From Hyphomicrobiales bacterium (GTDB lineage: Bacteria > Pseudomonadota > Alphaproteobacteria > Rhizobiales > Beijerinckiaceae), in NCBI GenBank assembly GCA_017302635.1, contig JAFLCX010000001.1, positions 434,001 through 498,000 on the forward strand: a stretch of DNA of 64,000 nt, in the 5' to 3' direction. The number at the start of each line of letters is the position of its first letter. Within the stretch, counting starts at the first letter, position 1. Shown in pieces: positions 43,369-52,313 of this stretch. Position numbers and translations under genes: made by a program. The notes beneath the pieces were generated by a model. That model had not been told where the DNA came from and searched no databases. It was given only the letters and a program-made list of their open reading frames with translations.

Positions 43369-44382
43369 TTGGGCGTCGTCGTTTCGTTCAATGAGAAGGT
43401 CGGCACCGAGGGCATCGAGCGGCTTGTTGCCCTTGTGCGCGACGACATGAACCGCGTGAACGAGATGATCCTCTCGCGGACCGGCTCGGATGTCACGATG
43501 ATCCCGGAAGTGGCGCAGCATCTGATCTCGTCCGGCGGGAAGCGTCTGCGGCCGATGCTGACACTCGCGACGGCCCAACTCGCAGGCGCAAGCGGCAATG
43601 GCCATATCCGGCTCGCGGCGGCAGTCGAGTTCATGCATACCGCAACCCTTCTGCACGATGACGTGGTGGACGAGAGCGACTTGCGGCGCGGCAAGCCCTC
43701 AGCGCGCAAGGTCTGGGGCAACGAAGCCAGCGTGCTGGTGGGCGATTTCCTGCTCGGGCAAGCTTTCCGGATGATGGTGGAGGTGGGCTCCCTCCCCTGC
43801 CTCGATGTGCTCTCGACAGCAGCAGCTGTGATCGCCGAAGGCGAGGTGATGCAACTCGCCGCCGCCAAGAACACCGCGACGACCGAGGATGATTACCTCG
43901 CCGTCATTCGTTCAAAAACCGCCGCCCTGTTCGCCGCGGCGGCGGAAGTGGGGCCTTTGCTGGCGGAAACCGGCGAAGCGCAGCGCCGGGCCTGCCGGTC
44001 CTACGGCATGAATCTCGGTGTGGCCTTCCAGCTCATCGACGATGCTCTTGATTATGGCGGATCGGGCGCCAAGCTCGGCAAGAATGTGGGCGATGATTTC
44101 CGCGAGGGGAAAATCACCTTGCCCGTCGTGCTCGCCTTCCGGCGTGGCTCGGATGAGGAGCGTGCCTTCTGGAAATCGGCGCTGGAGCAGGGCCAGAATG
44201 ATGACGCCCAGCTCGACCGCGCAGTCGAACTCCTGAAAAAGCATCGCGCGCTGGAAGATACGGTCGAGCGCGCCCGCCATTATGGCGAAGTCGCGAAAGA
44301 TGCCCTGGCGCTCTTCCCGGCCTCACCCATGCGCGAGGCCTTGGGCGAGGTGGTCGATTTCTGCATCAGCCGGGCACATTGA
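43369..44382 (+). CDS. polyprenyl diphosphate synthase (octaprenyl/decaprenyl type)
   Basis: 337 residues. Both Asp-rich motifs are present: LLHDDVVDESDLRRGKPS and LIDDALDYGGSG. It extends farnesyl diphosphate with isopentenyl diphosphate to the ubiquinone side chain; chain length cannot be read safely. The best start is TTG 43369, since GGGGAG lies 7 bases upstream and no ATG occurs in frame until codon 27. It draws on the MEP pathway (dxs and ispE are in this window) and feeds the quinone pool that ETF-QO reduces. Confidence 0.92.
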   Translation: MGVVVSFNEKVGTEGIERLVALVRDDMNRVNEMILSRTGSDVTMIPEVAQHLISSGGKRLRPMLTLATAQLAGASGNGHIRLAAAVEFMHTATLLHDDVVDESDLRRGKPSARKVWGNEASVLVGDFLLGQAFRMMVEVGSLPCLDVLSTAAAVIAEGEVMQLAAAKNTATTEDDYLAVIRSKTAALFAAAAEVGPLLAETGEAQRRACRSYGMNLGVAFQLIDDALDYGGSGAKLGKNVGDDFREGKITLPVVLAFRRGSDEERAFWKSALEQGQNDDAQLDRAVELLKKHRALEDTVERARHYGEVAKDALALFPASPMREALGEVVDFCISRAH

Positions 44383-44388
44383 GGCGCT

Positions 44389-45255
44389 TCAACTCGGCAG
44401 TTTGATGAAACAGGTCTGGGCCCACCAGTCGGGTTGATCCCGGTTTATTGCCTCGGCAGCGTGCTGCGCACGCGCGACCGAGTCAAAAATCGCGAAACAG
44501 GTCGCGCCGGAACCGGACATGCGAGCGAACTGACAGCCTTCTCTGCTCCTGAGGTGCTGAAGGACCTCGAGGATATCCGGCGCGATCCTGATCGCCGCTT
44601 CCTCGAGATCGTTGCGCGTAGCGGCCAGGATATCGAGGCCGCCGTCCTTGCTGCTTGTCGACTCCGGCTTTTCTGGCTTGTGGCGCTCCCCGTTCGCCAG
44701 CCCGAGGGCCGCGAAGACAGCCTGGGTCTCGATGGGAACTCCCGGATTGACCAGCAAAGCAGGATAGCGAAACCCGTGCAGTCGATTGCCGAGTTCGTGC
44801 CCGATGCCCTGCATCAGGCGAGGTGCTGCGGGATCAAGGCAGACCGGCACGTCGGCCCCAAGGGTGCGGGCTGCATCAAAAATCCGATGGTCGCTCAAGG
44901 GTATGCCATTCGCCTCGGCGAGTAGCCGCAACGCGGCGGCGGCGTCCGACGAACCACCACCGATGCCCGACGCCACAGGGAGGTTCTTGATCAGATGAAA
45001 GCGCCCCGTTTTCACTCGGCCGAAGCTCGCGGAAAAGGCGCGCACCGCTTTCATAACGAGGTTGTCATTCCCCGAGAGGCCGAAGGAAAACGGCCCTGAA
45101 AGGCCGAGCGATGCGGCATCTCCGGGCTCGAGGGACAGTTCATCCCCGATATCGGCGAAACTCACGAGGCTTTCGAGATGGTGATAGCCATCGTCTCGAC
45201 GCCCGAGGACGTGCAGGAAAAGATTGATCTTCGCCGGAGCGAATTCACGCAGCAT
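44389..45255 (-). CDS. ispE: 4-diphosphocytidyl-2-C-methyl-D-erythritol kinase
   Basis: 288 residues of GHMP kinase fold. EFAPAKINLFLHVLGRRDDGYHHLESLV is the IspE start and LPVASGIGGGSSDAAAALR is the ATP-binding loop; RMSGSGATCFAIF is the third GHMP motif. It phosphorylates CDP-methylerythritol in isoprenoid synthesis. It lies 17 bp after the TPR gene, probably co-transcribed, and is convergent with the polyprenyl synthase gene. Confidence 0.96.
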   Translation of the reverse strand: MLREFAPAKINLFLHVLGRRDDGYHHLESLVSFADIGDELSLEPGDAASLGLSGPFSFGLSGNDNLVMKAVRAFSASFGRVKTGRFHLIKNLPVASGIGGGSSDAAAALRLLAEANGIPLSDHRIFDAARTLGADVPVCLDPAAPRLMQGIGHELGNRLHGFRYPALLVNPGVPIETQAVFAALGLANGERHKPEKPESTSSKDGGLDILAATRNDLEEAAIRIAPDILEVLQHLRSREGCQFARMSGSGATCFAIFDSVARAQHAAEAINRDQPDWWAQTCFIKLPS

Positions 45256-45272
45256 GAAAGGGCCAGCCGAGC

Positions 45273-47039
45273 TCAGCCGCCATTCGGCTTGGGCGCTGGC
45301 GCAGGAACAACCGACGCCGAGACATCTTCGAGCCCGTGTTCAAGCTTTTTCTCGATGGCGGCTTTCTCATCCGGCTCGGGCTTGAGATCAAGCGCCTGCT
45401 GCCATTTGAAGTAGGCCTCACGACGCCGGCCGACGCGCCAATAGGCGTCGCCCAGATGATCATTGATCGTGGCATCGCCCGCACGCAACAGCACGGCGCG
45501 CTCCAGTTCGCGCACGGCCTCTTCGTAGCGACCAAGGCGATAATAGGCCCAGCCGAGGCTGTCGACGATCGCTCCATCCTGCGGCGCGAGCGACACGGCT
45601 TCGCGCAGCATCTCGAATGAACGATCGATGTTGCGGTGCATGTCGACCCAGGAATAGGCGAGATAATTCAGCACCTGCGCACGCTCGGCCCGCTCGCGGT
45701 TGGTGCGCGGGCGCGGCGGCAGCAATTCCAGCGCCTTGAGAAAATCGGGCTCCGCCTTTTCCCATTGCTTCGATCGCTCGAAGCCGATGCCTCGCCCGAA
45801 AAACAGCACCCAATGCTTGTGCTCTGGCTTCGCGGTGGCGCGGATGGCGGCATCATAAACCTCGATCGAGGCGAGCCAATCCTTCTTCACGCGGAAGATC
45901 GAGCCGAGCGTGTCCGCTGCTTCGATATCTTCCGGGTGGAGCGCCAGCAGCGCCTTCAGCGCGCCGATCGCCTCGTCGGTCTTCTCCAGCCGCTCGAGCG
46001 CGGCCGCGCGACCGATCGCGGCCCTGTTGCCGAACACCGAAGAGGGCGGAATGAGAGCGTAGGTATCGGCCGCGCGCTGATGCTGGCGCAACTGCTCGTA
46101 ATACTCGGCAATGGTGAGGGTGACGAACTCATCATCCGGTGCGAGGAAATGCGCGAATTGCATGTAGACCAGAGCCGTCAGCGGATCGCGCGCGGCGGAG
46201 CCCAAAGTCGACAGGCTGTAAAAGACCTCCGCGACCCCTTCCCCGACATCGCGCGCCAGCGGTTCGAGAACCTCGCCCTTGAACAGGGCGAGCGAGGGAG
46301 CATCGAGGAAGGCAAGACCCGGATTGCGCTCTTTCCATTGCGAGTAGATCGCCTGCGCCTCAACCGCCTTGCCGCGCCGCGAAAGCATGCGCGCATAGGC
46401 ATCGGTGAAGCGCAGACTGGCCGGATCGCTCTCATAGGCGCTTTTCAGGCGCCTTTCGGCCTCGTTCGGCCTCTTGCCGATTTCGGCCATCAGCCCGCCG
46501 AAGAAATCGCGGAAAGGGCGCAGTTCCGGATCGGAGAACCGGTCGACCGTCCGCAGGGCTCCGTCGAGATCACCCGATCCGACCTGAGTCCAGGCGCGAA
46601 GCAACGAGGTGGTGATGTCAGTGCGCCGCTCATCGCCACCGGCTCGGTCAAACGCCGCGCGGGCCTTCACAAATTCCTTGGCTTTCAGCGCCCGGACACC
46701 GAGAGAGACATGCGCCAGCGAATTGCCCTTGTCCCGCTGGACCAGCCGTTCCGCAAGACGGAAAGCATCACTCAGCCGGCCATCCACGAGGTTGGCGACG
46801 AAGGCTTGATCCAGCAATTCCGTGTTGCGCGGGTCTGCGCGCAAGGCCTGCGCAAAATACTCGGCCGCCGCTCCCAGATCACGCGAGGTGTTCGCAACAA
46901 CGCCTGCGACAAAATTGCCGGAAGCGCCGAGCGCCTCGAGCCGACGCGGCCCACCTGTCGGTGCGGCGATTGCCGCTGTGGCCAAGGCTCCGAGCGCAAG
47001 GCCCGCGAGAAGGCGCAAGCGCCAGCCCGAGCTGATCAT
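45273..47039 (-). CDS. exported tetratricopeptide repeat protein
   Basis: 588 residues. A signal peptide (LRLLAGLALGALATAAIAA) is followed by many TPR units, such as AAEYFAQALRADPRNTELLDQAF and AIVDSLGWAYYRLGRYEEAVRELERAV, LGDAYWRVGRRREAYFKWQQALDL. TPR arrays bind partner proteins. The plan (two TPR blocks, periplasmic) is common in alphaproteobacteria but no function is fixed. GGGAGAA precedes ATG 47039. Upstream lies a 264-bp divergent gap shared with the thioredoxin-like gene; no other gene was seen there. Confidence 0.85.
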   Translation of the reverse strand: MISSGWRLRLLAGLALGALATAAIAAPTGGPRRLEALGASGNFVAGVVANTSRDLGAAAEYFAQALRADPRNTELLDQAFVANLVDGRLSDAFRLAERLVQRDKGNSLAHVSLGVRALKAKEFVKARAAFDRAGGDERRTDITTSLLRAWTQVGSGDLDGALRTVDRFSDPELRPFRDFFGGLMAEIGKRPNEAERRLKSAYESDPASLRFTDAYARMLSRRGKAVEAQAIYSQWKERNPGLAFLDAPSLALFKGEVLEPLARDVGEGVAEVFYSLSTLGSAARDPLTALVYMQFAHFLAPDDEFVTLTIAEYYEQLRQHQRAADTYALIPPSSVFGNRAAIGRAAALERLEKTDEAIGALKALLALHPEDIEAADTLGSIFRVKKDWLASIEVYDAAIRATAKPEHKHWVLFFGRGIGFERSKQWEKAEPDFLKALELLPPRPRTNRERAERAQVLNYLAYSWVDMHRNIDRSFEMLREAVSLAPQDGAIVDSLGWAYYRLGRYEEAVRELERAVLLRAGDATINDHLGDAYWRVGRRREAYFKWQQALDLKPEPDEKAAIEKKLEHGLEDVSASVVPAPAPKPNGG

Positions 47040-47303
47040 GCGGTATGTTCTCCCGTGCTGCACAGGCATGGCCTCCCGGCCTTTTGCCGAAGCAAATCAA
47101 GTTGTCGCTGGGTTTCCGGGTAGCATCGAATAGCGTCAAGACAAAGGTCTTTCGCATTCGCGCGTAACCTCGGGGATCGGTGCTGACGAACTCGTGATAG
47201 GGCGGAGAGCGGTCGTGAAATGACGCAGTTTGTTTTTTAGGGCATGACAGTCTCGAGAAGCCTGCAAGGCTCCGGATCAAGACGCTCAAAAGAGGAAGAG
47301 CCC

Positions 47304-47711
47304 ATGTCGATGTCGCGCCGCACCATTCTGGCAGTTTCCGGTCTTGCCCTGACGGCAGGGCTTTTCAGCGCCGCTGCCGCCCTGCCGCCGGGCTTTGGCG
47401 ACTACACCAAGGAGAAATTCGAGGCAGCCCTGAAGGGTTCGAAGCCTGTTCTGGTGCATGTGCATGCGGATTGGTGCCCGGTCTGCGTCCGGCAGGAGCG
47501 CGCCTTCAAGGAATTGTCCGAGAGTGCTGATTTCAAGAAGTTCACCGCGGTGCAGGTGAATTTCGACATGGACACCGATTTTCGCAAAACCCACAACGTG
47601 AACAACCAGTCGGTGATCATGGTTTTCAAGGGCGGGAAGGAAACCGGACGCATCGGCGGCGTGACCGAGACGGCCAAGATTGCCGAATTCCTCGCGAAAG
47701 CCGCGCAGTAA
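47304..47711 (+). CDS. exported thioredoxin-like protein
   Basis: 135 residues. The N-terminus SMSRRTILAVSGLALTAGLFSAAAA is a signal peptide with a twin Arg, so either Sec or Tat export is possible. PVLVHVHADWCPVCVRQERAF carries the redox WCxxC, and VNNQSVIMVFKGGKETGRIGG follows the thioredoxin pattern, with Gln-Ser instead of the cis-Pro-Thr found in standard thioredoxins. A periplasmic thiol redox role is likely. AGAGGAAGAG precedes ATG 47304. Confidence 0.87.
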   Translation: MSMSRRTILAVSGLALTAGLFSAAAALPPGFGDYTKEKFEAALKGSKPVLVHVHADWCPVCVRQERAFKELSESADFKKFTAVQVNFDMDTDFRKTHNVNNQSVIMVFKGGKETGRIGGVTETAKIAEFLAKAAQ

Positions 47712-47734
47712 ATCCGCCTTTTCACGAATGAATA

Positions 47735-47764
47735 GAATGGCGAGGTCGCGCGACCTCGCCATTC
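47735..47764. terminator. 30-bp perfect palindrome between convergent genes
   Basis: Bases 47735-47749 and 47750-47764 are exact reverse complements (arms GAATGGCGAGGTCGC and its mirror). It lies 24 bp after the thioredoxin-like stop and 45 bp before the ETF-QO stop on the other strand. The strong hairpin fits a bidirectional terminator, though no long T tract follows on either side. Confidence 0.65.
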
Positions 47765-47808
47765 CTGCCGTTCCAGACCTTCGCGAGGCTCGATCGGGCC
47801 TCGGCCGA

Positions 47809-49485
47809 TCACATGTTCGGGTAAGTCGGCCCGCCGCCGCCCTCAGGGGCTACCCAGTTGATGTTCTGGGCGGGATCCTTGATGTCGCAGGTTTTGCAAT
47901 GCACGCAGTTCTGCGCATTGATCACGAAGCGCGGGTCAGTTTTTGAAGCTTCGTCCTTGTAGACGACCTCATAAACTCCGGCCGGGCAGTAAAGCCGCGC
48001 CGGTTCGCCATAAACGGGAAGGTTCTTCGCGATCGGCACACTCGCATCTTTCAGCGTGAGGTGGATCGGCTGGTCCTCCTCGTGATTGGTGCCGGAGAGG
48101 AAAACCGAAGAGAGCTTGTCGAACGAGATCATACCATCCGGCTTCGGGTATGTGATGGGTTTCACCTCCGAAATCGGCTTCAGGGTCTCGCTGTCGCGCT
48201 TGCCATGCTTGCGCGTGCCGAAAAGCGAGAAGCCGAACAGCTCGTTCGTCCACATATCGAGCGCGCCGAGTGGAATGCCGAGCCACGTGCCGAACCTCGA
48301 CCAGAGCGGCTTGACATTGCGCACCTTCCACAAATCCTTGCCGATCTCGGAAGCGCGCCAGCTTTCCTCATAGGCCACCACTTCATCATGCGCGCGACCG
48401 GCGCTGAGCGCCGCGCCGAGGTGGTCAGCCGCGAGCATGCCGGAGAGCATCGCATTGTGGCTGCCCTTGATGCGCGGCACGTTCACGAAACCGGCCGAGC
48501 AGCCGATCAGCGCGCCACCGGGGAAGCTGAGGCGCGGCACACTCTGGTATCCGCCCTCGGTAATCGCGCGCGCGCCATAGGAGAGGCGCTTGCCGCCCTC
48601 GAATGTTTCGCGGATCACGGGGTGCGTCTTGAAACGCTGGAACTCGTCGAAAGGCGACAGCGTCGGGTTCTCGTAATTAAGGTGCACCACGAAGCCGACG
48701 GCGACGAGATTGTCGTCGAAATGATAGAGGAACGAGCCGCCGCCTGTTTTCGAGTCAAGCGGCCAGCCGAAGGAATGCTGCACCAGCCCCTTCTTGTGCT
48801 TCTTCGGGTCGATCTGCCACAACTCCTTGAGCCCGATGCCGAATTTCGGCACATCGCTGTTGCGGTCGAGCCCGAATTTCGCGATGAGCTGCTTCGAGAG
48901 GTGCCCCCGCACACCCTCGGCAAACAACGTGTACTTGCCCATCAGCGCCATGCCGCGCGTGTAGCCGTCTTTCATCTCGCCGGAGCGCGCGATGCCCATA
49001 TCGCCGGTCGCGATGCCGATCACCGCGCCGTTCTCGTTGTAAAGCACCTCCTGCGCGGCAAAGCCGGGATAGATCTCCACGCCGAGCGCTTCGGCTCGCG
49101 TCGCGAGCCAACGGCACAGATTGCCCAGCGAAATGATGTAGTTGCCGTGATTGCCAAGAAGCTTGGGCATCGCGAAGTTCGGCAGGCGGATGCTGCCCGC
49201 CGGGCCGAGAAAGAGAAAATGGTCGTCGGTCACCGGCGTTTTCAGCGGGCAATCGGCATCCTCGCGCCAATCCGGAATGAGCTTGTCGAGGCCGATGGGA
49301 TCGATCACCGCACCGGAAAGGATATGCGCGCCGACCTCGGAGCCCTTTTCCACCACGACAACGGAAATCTCCGTGCCCTTCTCGGTGGCAAGCTGCTTGA
49401 GCCGGATCGCTGCGGAAAGGCCGGCAGGCCCCGCTCCGACGATAACGACGTCATATTCCATCGCGTCGCGTTCCGGCAGTTCCAT
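47809..49485 (-). CDS. electron transfer flavoprotein-ubiquinone oxidoreductase
   Basis: 558 residues. YDVVIVGAGPAGLSAAIRLKQLA binds FAD. The membrane/quinone middle part carries GGYQSVPRLSFPGGALIGCSAGFVNVPRIKGSHNAM. The C-terminus holds a 4Fe-4S site with Cys in CPAGVYE and NCVHCKTCDIKDP. It takes electrons from ETF, loaded by acyl-CoA and other dehydrogenases, and reduces ubiquinone. GAGAGGG precedes ATG 49485. Its predicted promoter contains the same palindrome as the acyl-CoA dehydrogenase operon. Confidence 0.96.
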   Translation of the reverse strand: MELPERDAMEYDVVIVGAGPAGLSAAIRLKQLATEKGTEISVVVVEKGSEVGAHILSGAVIDPIGLDKLIPDWREDADCPLKTPVTDDHFLFLGPAGSIRLPNFAMPKLLGNHGNYIISLGNLCRWLATRAEALGVEIYPGFAAQEVLYNENGAVIGIATGDMGIARSGEMKDGYTRGMALMGKYTLFAEGVRGHLSKQLIAKFGLDRNSDVPKFGIGLKELWQIDPKKHKKGLVQHSFGWPLDSKTGGGSFLYHFDDNLVAVGFVVHLNYENPTLSPFDEFQRFKTHPVIRETFEGGKRLSYGARAITEGGYQSVPRLSFPGGALIGCSAGFVNVPRIKGSHNAMLSGMLAADHLGAALSAGRAHDEVVAYEESWRASEIGKDLWKVRNVKPLWSRFGTWLGIPLGALDMWTNELFGFSLFGTRKHGKRDSETLKPISEVKPITYPKPDGMISFDKLSSVFLSGTNHEEDQPIHLTLKDASVPIAKNLPVYGEPARLYCPAGVYEVVYKDEASKTDPRFVINAQNCVHCKTCDIKDPAQNINWVAPEGGGGPTYPNM

Positions 49486-49529
49486 AGCCCTCTCCCCTGG
49501 CGCGTTCCTTCGTTCGTGAACGGCATATA

Positions 49530-49543
49530 GTTTATATATAAAC
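49530..49543. promoter_or_regulatory. palindrome GTTTATATATAAAC in the ETF-QO promoter
   Basis: This perfect 14-bp palindrome is identical to the one at 33656-33669. On the minus strand TTGCGA (49552-49547) and TATATG (49529-49524) are spaced exactly 17 bp and the palindrome fills most of the spacer, touching the -10. That is a classic repressor position. The divergent uracil-DNA glycosylase gene starts 79 bp away. Confidence 0.6.
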
Positions 49544-49622
49544 CAATCGCAATCCGATCCTTGTTTTGGATACGGCGGCACCGTAGAAAAGCAAGCCTTG
49601 GGCAAGGAATGGAGCGCGGGAA

Positions 49623-50438
49623 ATGGAGGATGTCGTGTCGTCGCATCGCCAGATTCTCGAATTCCAGCTTGCGGCGGGGCTTGATCTGCCGCTGGAAGAT
49701 GTGCCGGTTGATCGCTTTGCGGTCTCGGCGGAAGCCATCGCCAAGGCGGAAGCCGCCCGTCCGCCGCCTCCCGAGCGCCGAAACGAGAGCCGCGTTGCAA
49801 CCGCCCCGACCGCCGTCCCCGCTCCGCTCGCGCCTGATGCGGCGATCATGGAGGCGCGGCGCCTCGCGGCATCGGCACCTGACCTCGAAACCCTGCGCCG
49901 GTTGCTCGAGGATTTCGATGGCTGCACGCTGAAGTCGACGGCGTCCCGTCTCGTTTTCGCCGATGGCCGCCCCGGCGCGCCCATCATGATCGTCGGCGAG
50001 GCGCCGGGGCGCGACGAGGATGAGATCGGCAAGCCCTTCGTGGGCCGGGCCGGGCAATTGCTCGACAAGATGCTCACGTCCATCGGGCTCTCGCGCGATG
50101 ATGTCTACATCGCCAATACCGTTCCGTGGCGACCGCCGGGAAACCGCACACCGACACCGCAGGAGATCGCAATCCTGCTGCCCTTCATCACAAGGCAGAT
50201 CGAGCTTTCTGGCCCGAAAGTGCTGCTCACGATGGGCGCGCCCGCCACGCAGACCCTGCTGAACCAGAAAGAGGGCATCCTGCGTCTGCGCGGCCGCTGG
50301 TTCGAGTACGCGATGGGTGGCAGAAAGATCCCCGCCCTCGCCACCTTGCACCCCGCCTACCTGCTGCGTCAGCCCTCACAGAAGGCGCTCGCCTGGCGCG
50401 ACCTGCGGGCGCTGAGGGCGAAGCTGCACGAGGCGTGA
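49623..50438 (+). CDS. family 4-like uracil-DNA glycosylase lacking iron-sulfur cysteines
   Basis: 271 residues. After an about 100-residue Pro/Ala-rich N-terminal extension comes the UDG core: GEAPGRDEDEIGKPFVGRAGQLLDKML (residues 125-151), YIANTVPWRPPGNRTPTPQE, and TLHPAYLLRQP. It removes uracil from DNA. Family 4 enzymes bind a 4Fe-4S cluster through four cysteines; this protein has a single Cys (101), and the position normally reading KCRPPxNR is PWRPPGNR. It must fold without the cluster. ATG 49623 follows GGAGCGCGGGAA. Confidence 0.9.
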   Translation: MEDVVSSHRQILEFQLAAGLDLPLEDVPVDRFAVSAEAIAKAEAARPPPPERRNESRVATAPTAVPAPLAPDAAIMEARRLAASAPDLETLRRLLEDFDGCTLKSTASRLVFADGRPGAPIMIVGEAPGRDEDEIGKPFVGRAGQLLDKMLTSIGLSRDDVYIANTVPWRPPGNRTPTPQEIAILLPFITRQIELSGPKVLLTMGAPATQTLLNQKEGILRLRGRWFEYAMGGRKIPALATLHPAYLLRQPSQKALAWRDLRALRAKLHEA

Positions 50439-50508
50439 GCCTGTCGCATTGATCAGGGGCCGCCGCGCAGGATAGAAGCGACAATCAGCGTATTTCCGGA
50501 GGCTCCCC

Positions 50509-51402
50509 ATGCGGCTCGATGACATCAGCGAAAGCAGCAACGTCGAGGACCGGCGCGGCCAGGGCGGCAGCTTTGGCGGCGGCATGCCAGGGGGCCGGGC
50601 CGGCCTCGGCTTCGGCACGATCGCGATCCTGACCATTGTCGGCTATCTCCTCGGCATCAATCCGGCGATCCTGATCGGCGGGGCGGAGATGATCGGCGCC
50701 GGGCGTGAGGCCGTGACACAGCGCACATCGGCTCCGCCACGCTCCTCGCCGCAGGAAGAACAATTGCGCACCTTCGTGGCGCGTGTGCTGAAAACCAACG
50801 AGGATGTATGGCAGCAGGTTCTGCCGCAGCAGGCGGGCGTGCCGTTCCGGCCTGCTCCGCTGGTGATTTTCCGTGGCGCGACCCGCTCTGCCTGCGGCGG
50901 CGCGCAATCGGCGATGGGGCCATTCTATTGCCCGGCCGATACGCGCATCTATCTCGACATGAGCTTCTTCGAGGAAATGCGCACCAAGATGCGGGCGGGT
51001 GGTGACTTCGCCTATGCCTACGTGATTGCGCACGAAATGGGCCATCACATCGAGAACCTGCTCGGCATTCTGCCGAAGGTGCAGGCTGCCCAGCAACGCC
51101 TCTCGCGGCGCGAGGCCAATGCCCTCTCGGTGCGGGTGGAGCTGATGGCGGATTGCCTGGCGGGCGTCTGGGCGCATCACGCCAACAACCGCTGGCGCAT
51201 TCTCGAACAGGGTGATCTCGAAGAAGCCCTCGCCGCTGCCGCTGCCATCGGCGACGATCGTTTGCAAAAGGCCTCGCAGGGCTATGTCGTGCCCGACAGT
51301 TTCACGCATGGCTCCTCGGAGCAGCGTGTGCGCTGGCTCACCCAGGGCCTGCGCACCGGCGATGTCCGCCAGTGCGACACCTTCAACAGCCGGGTGATCT
51401 GA
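50509..51402 (+). CDS. YpfJ/KPN_02809-type neutral zinc metallopeptidase
   Basis: 297 residues. MRLDDISESSNVEDRRGQGG is the family start, one membrane helix follows (IAILTIVGYLLGINPAILIGG), and AYVIAHEMGHHIENLLGI holds the HExxH zinc motif. RVELMADCLAGVWAHH gives the third ligand region. Membrane-anchored with the catalytic part probably outside the cytosol; substrate unknown. GGAGG precedes the ATG. The TGATG overlap with moaB indicates coupled translation. Confidence 0.92.
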   Translation: MRLDDISESSNVEDRRGQGGSFGGGMPGGRAGLGFGTIAILTIVGYLLGINPAILIGGAEMIGAGREAVTQRTSAPPRSSPQEEQLRTFVARVLKTNEDVWQQVLPQQAGVPFRPAPLVIFRGATRSACGGAQSAMGPFYCPADTRIYLDMSFFEEMRTKMRAGGDFAYAYVIAHEMGHHIENLLGILPKVQAAQQRLSRREANALSVRVELMADCLAGVWAHHANNRWRILEQGDLEEALAAAAAIGDDRLQKASQGYVVPDSFTHGSSEQRVRWLTQGLRTGDVRQCDTFNSRVI

Positions 51403-51965
51403 TGTCCCGCATCGACGAGAGCCGCACCTTCGTACCGCTCAACATCGCGGTGCTGACGATCTCGGATACGCGCACGCTTGATGACGACAAATCGGGCAAC
51501 ACGCTCGTCGAGCGGCTTGAAGGTGCCGGCCACAGGCTCGCCGACCGCGCCATCGTCCCCGATGATGTCGGGATGATCCGTTCGAAGGTGAAAGGCTGGA
51601 TCGCCGACAAGGGCATTGATGTCGTCATCAGCACGGGCGGCACGGGCTTTACCGGCCGCGACGTCACTCCGGAGGCCGTCGAACCGCTGTTCGAGAAGCG
51701 GATGGAGGGGTTTTCGGTGCTCTTCCACCACATTTCCATCCCCAAGATCGGCTCTTCAACCATCCAGTCGAGGGCGACAGCGGGGGTTGCGGGTGCGACC
51801 TATATCTTCTGCCTGCCGGGTTCGCCGGGGGCTTGCAAGGATGCCTGGGACGGTATTCTGGGCAATCAGCTCGACTATCGCCACCGTCCCTGCAATTTCG
51901 TCGAAATCATGCCACGGCTCGACGAGCATTTGCGCAGGCCCAAGGCAGCGGGCGCCACGGCCTGA
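51402..51965 (+). CDS. moaB: molybdenum cofactor biosynthesis protein B
   Basis: 187 residues. NIAVLTISDTRTLDDDKSGNTLVERLEGAGH and STGGTGFTGRDVTPEAVEPLF are the MPT-binding MoaB/MogA signatures; the PGSPGACKDAW segment is also standard. It adenylates molybdopterin before molybdenum insertion, or is the MoaB form of unclear role. Its start overlaps the metallopeptidase stop, and a small cytochrome c gene follows 33 bp later. Confidence 0.93.
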   Translation: MSRIDESRTFVPLNIAVLTISDTRTLDDDKSGNTLVERLEGAGHRLADRAIVPDDVGMIRSKVKGWIADKGIDVVISTGGTGFTGRDVTPEAVEPLFEKRMEGFSVLFHHISIPKIGSSTIQSRATAGVAGATYIFCLPGSPGACKDAWDGILGNQLDYRHRPCNFVEIMPRLDEHLRRPKAAGATA

Positions 51966-51998
51966 TAGTTGTCCTCCTGCACGGACAGGGAGAATTTC

Positions 51999-52310
51999 AT
52001 GCGCTTCGTTCTGGCAACGATTGTTCTGGCCCTCACCGCAAGCTTCGCGCTCGCGCAGGAGCGCCAGCCGAGGCGCGACCTCATCATCGAATGCATGGCC
52101 TGCCATGGCGATGATGGCATCGCTAAAGACCGGGAGGTGCCGCATCTCGCCGGACAGAATTACGACTACCTGCTGAAGCAGCTTCGTGACTTCCAGAGAG
52201 GGCGCCGTCCGCACAAGGAGATGCGGGTGATGAGTCGCCTGCTGACGGATTTCGAACTGGCCGAAATTGCCGATTTTTACGCCCGCCTGCCGCGAGAGCC
52301 GAAGCCGTGA
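51999..52310 (+). CDS. small class I cytochrome c
   Basis: 103 residues. A signal peptide (MRFVLATIVLALTASFALAQ) precedes the haem site CMACHGDDG (CxxCH) and a candidate axial Met in KEMRVMSRLL. The sequence IECMACHGDDGIAKDREVPHLAGQNYDYLLKQLRDF is like cytochrome c553 domains. A periplasmic electron carrier with unknown partners. Ends 3 bp from the convergent gene. Confidence 0.9.
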   Translation: MRFVLATIVLALTASFALAQERQPRRDLIIECMACHGDDGIAKDREVPHLAGQNYDYLLKQLRDFQRGRRPHKEMRVMSRLLTDFELAEIADFYARLPREPKP

Positions 52311-52313
52311 ACC

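Noticed and set aside
49504..49515. GTTC...GTTC pair before the ETF-QO/UDG gap as a LexA box
   Set aside because: The spacing is 4 bp and the alphaproteobacterial box needs 7.
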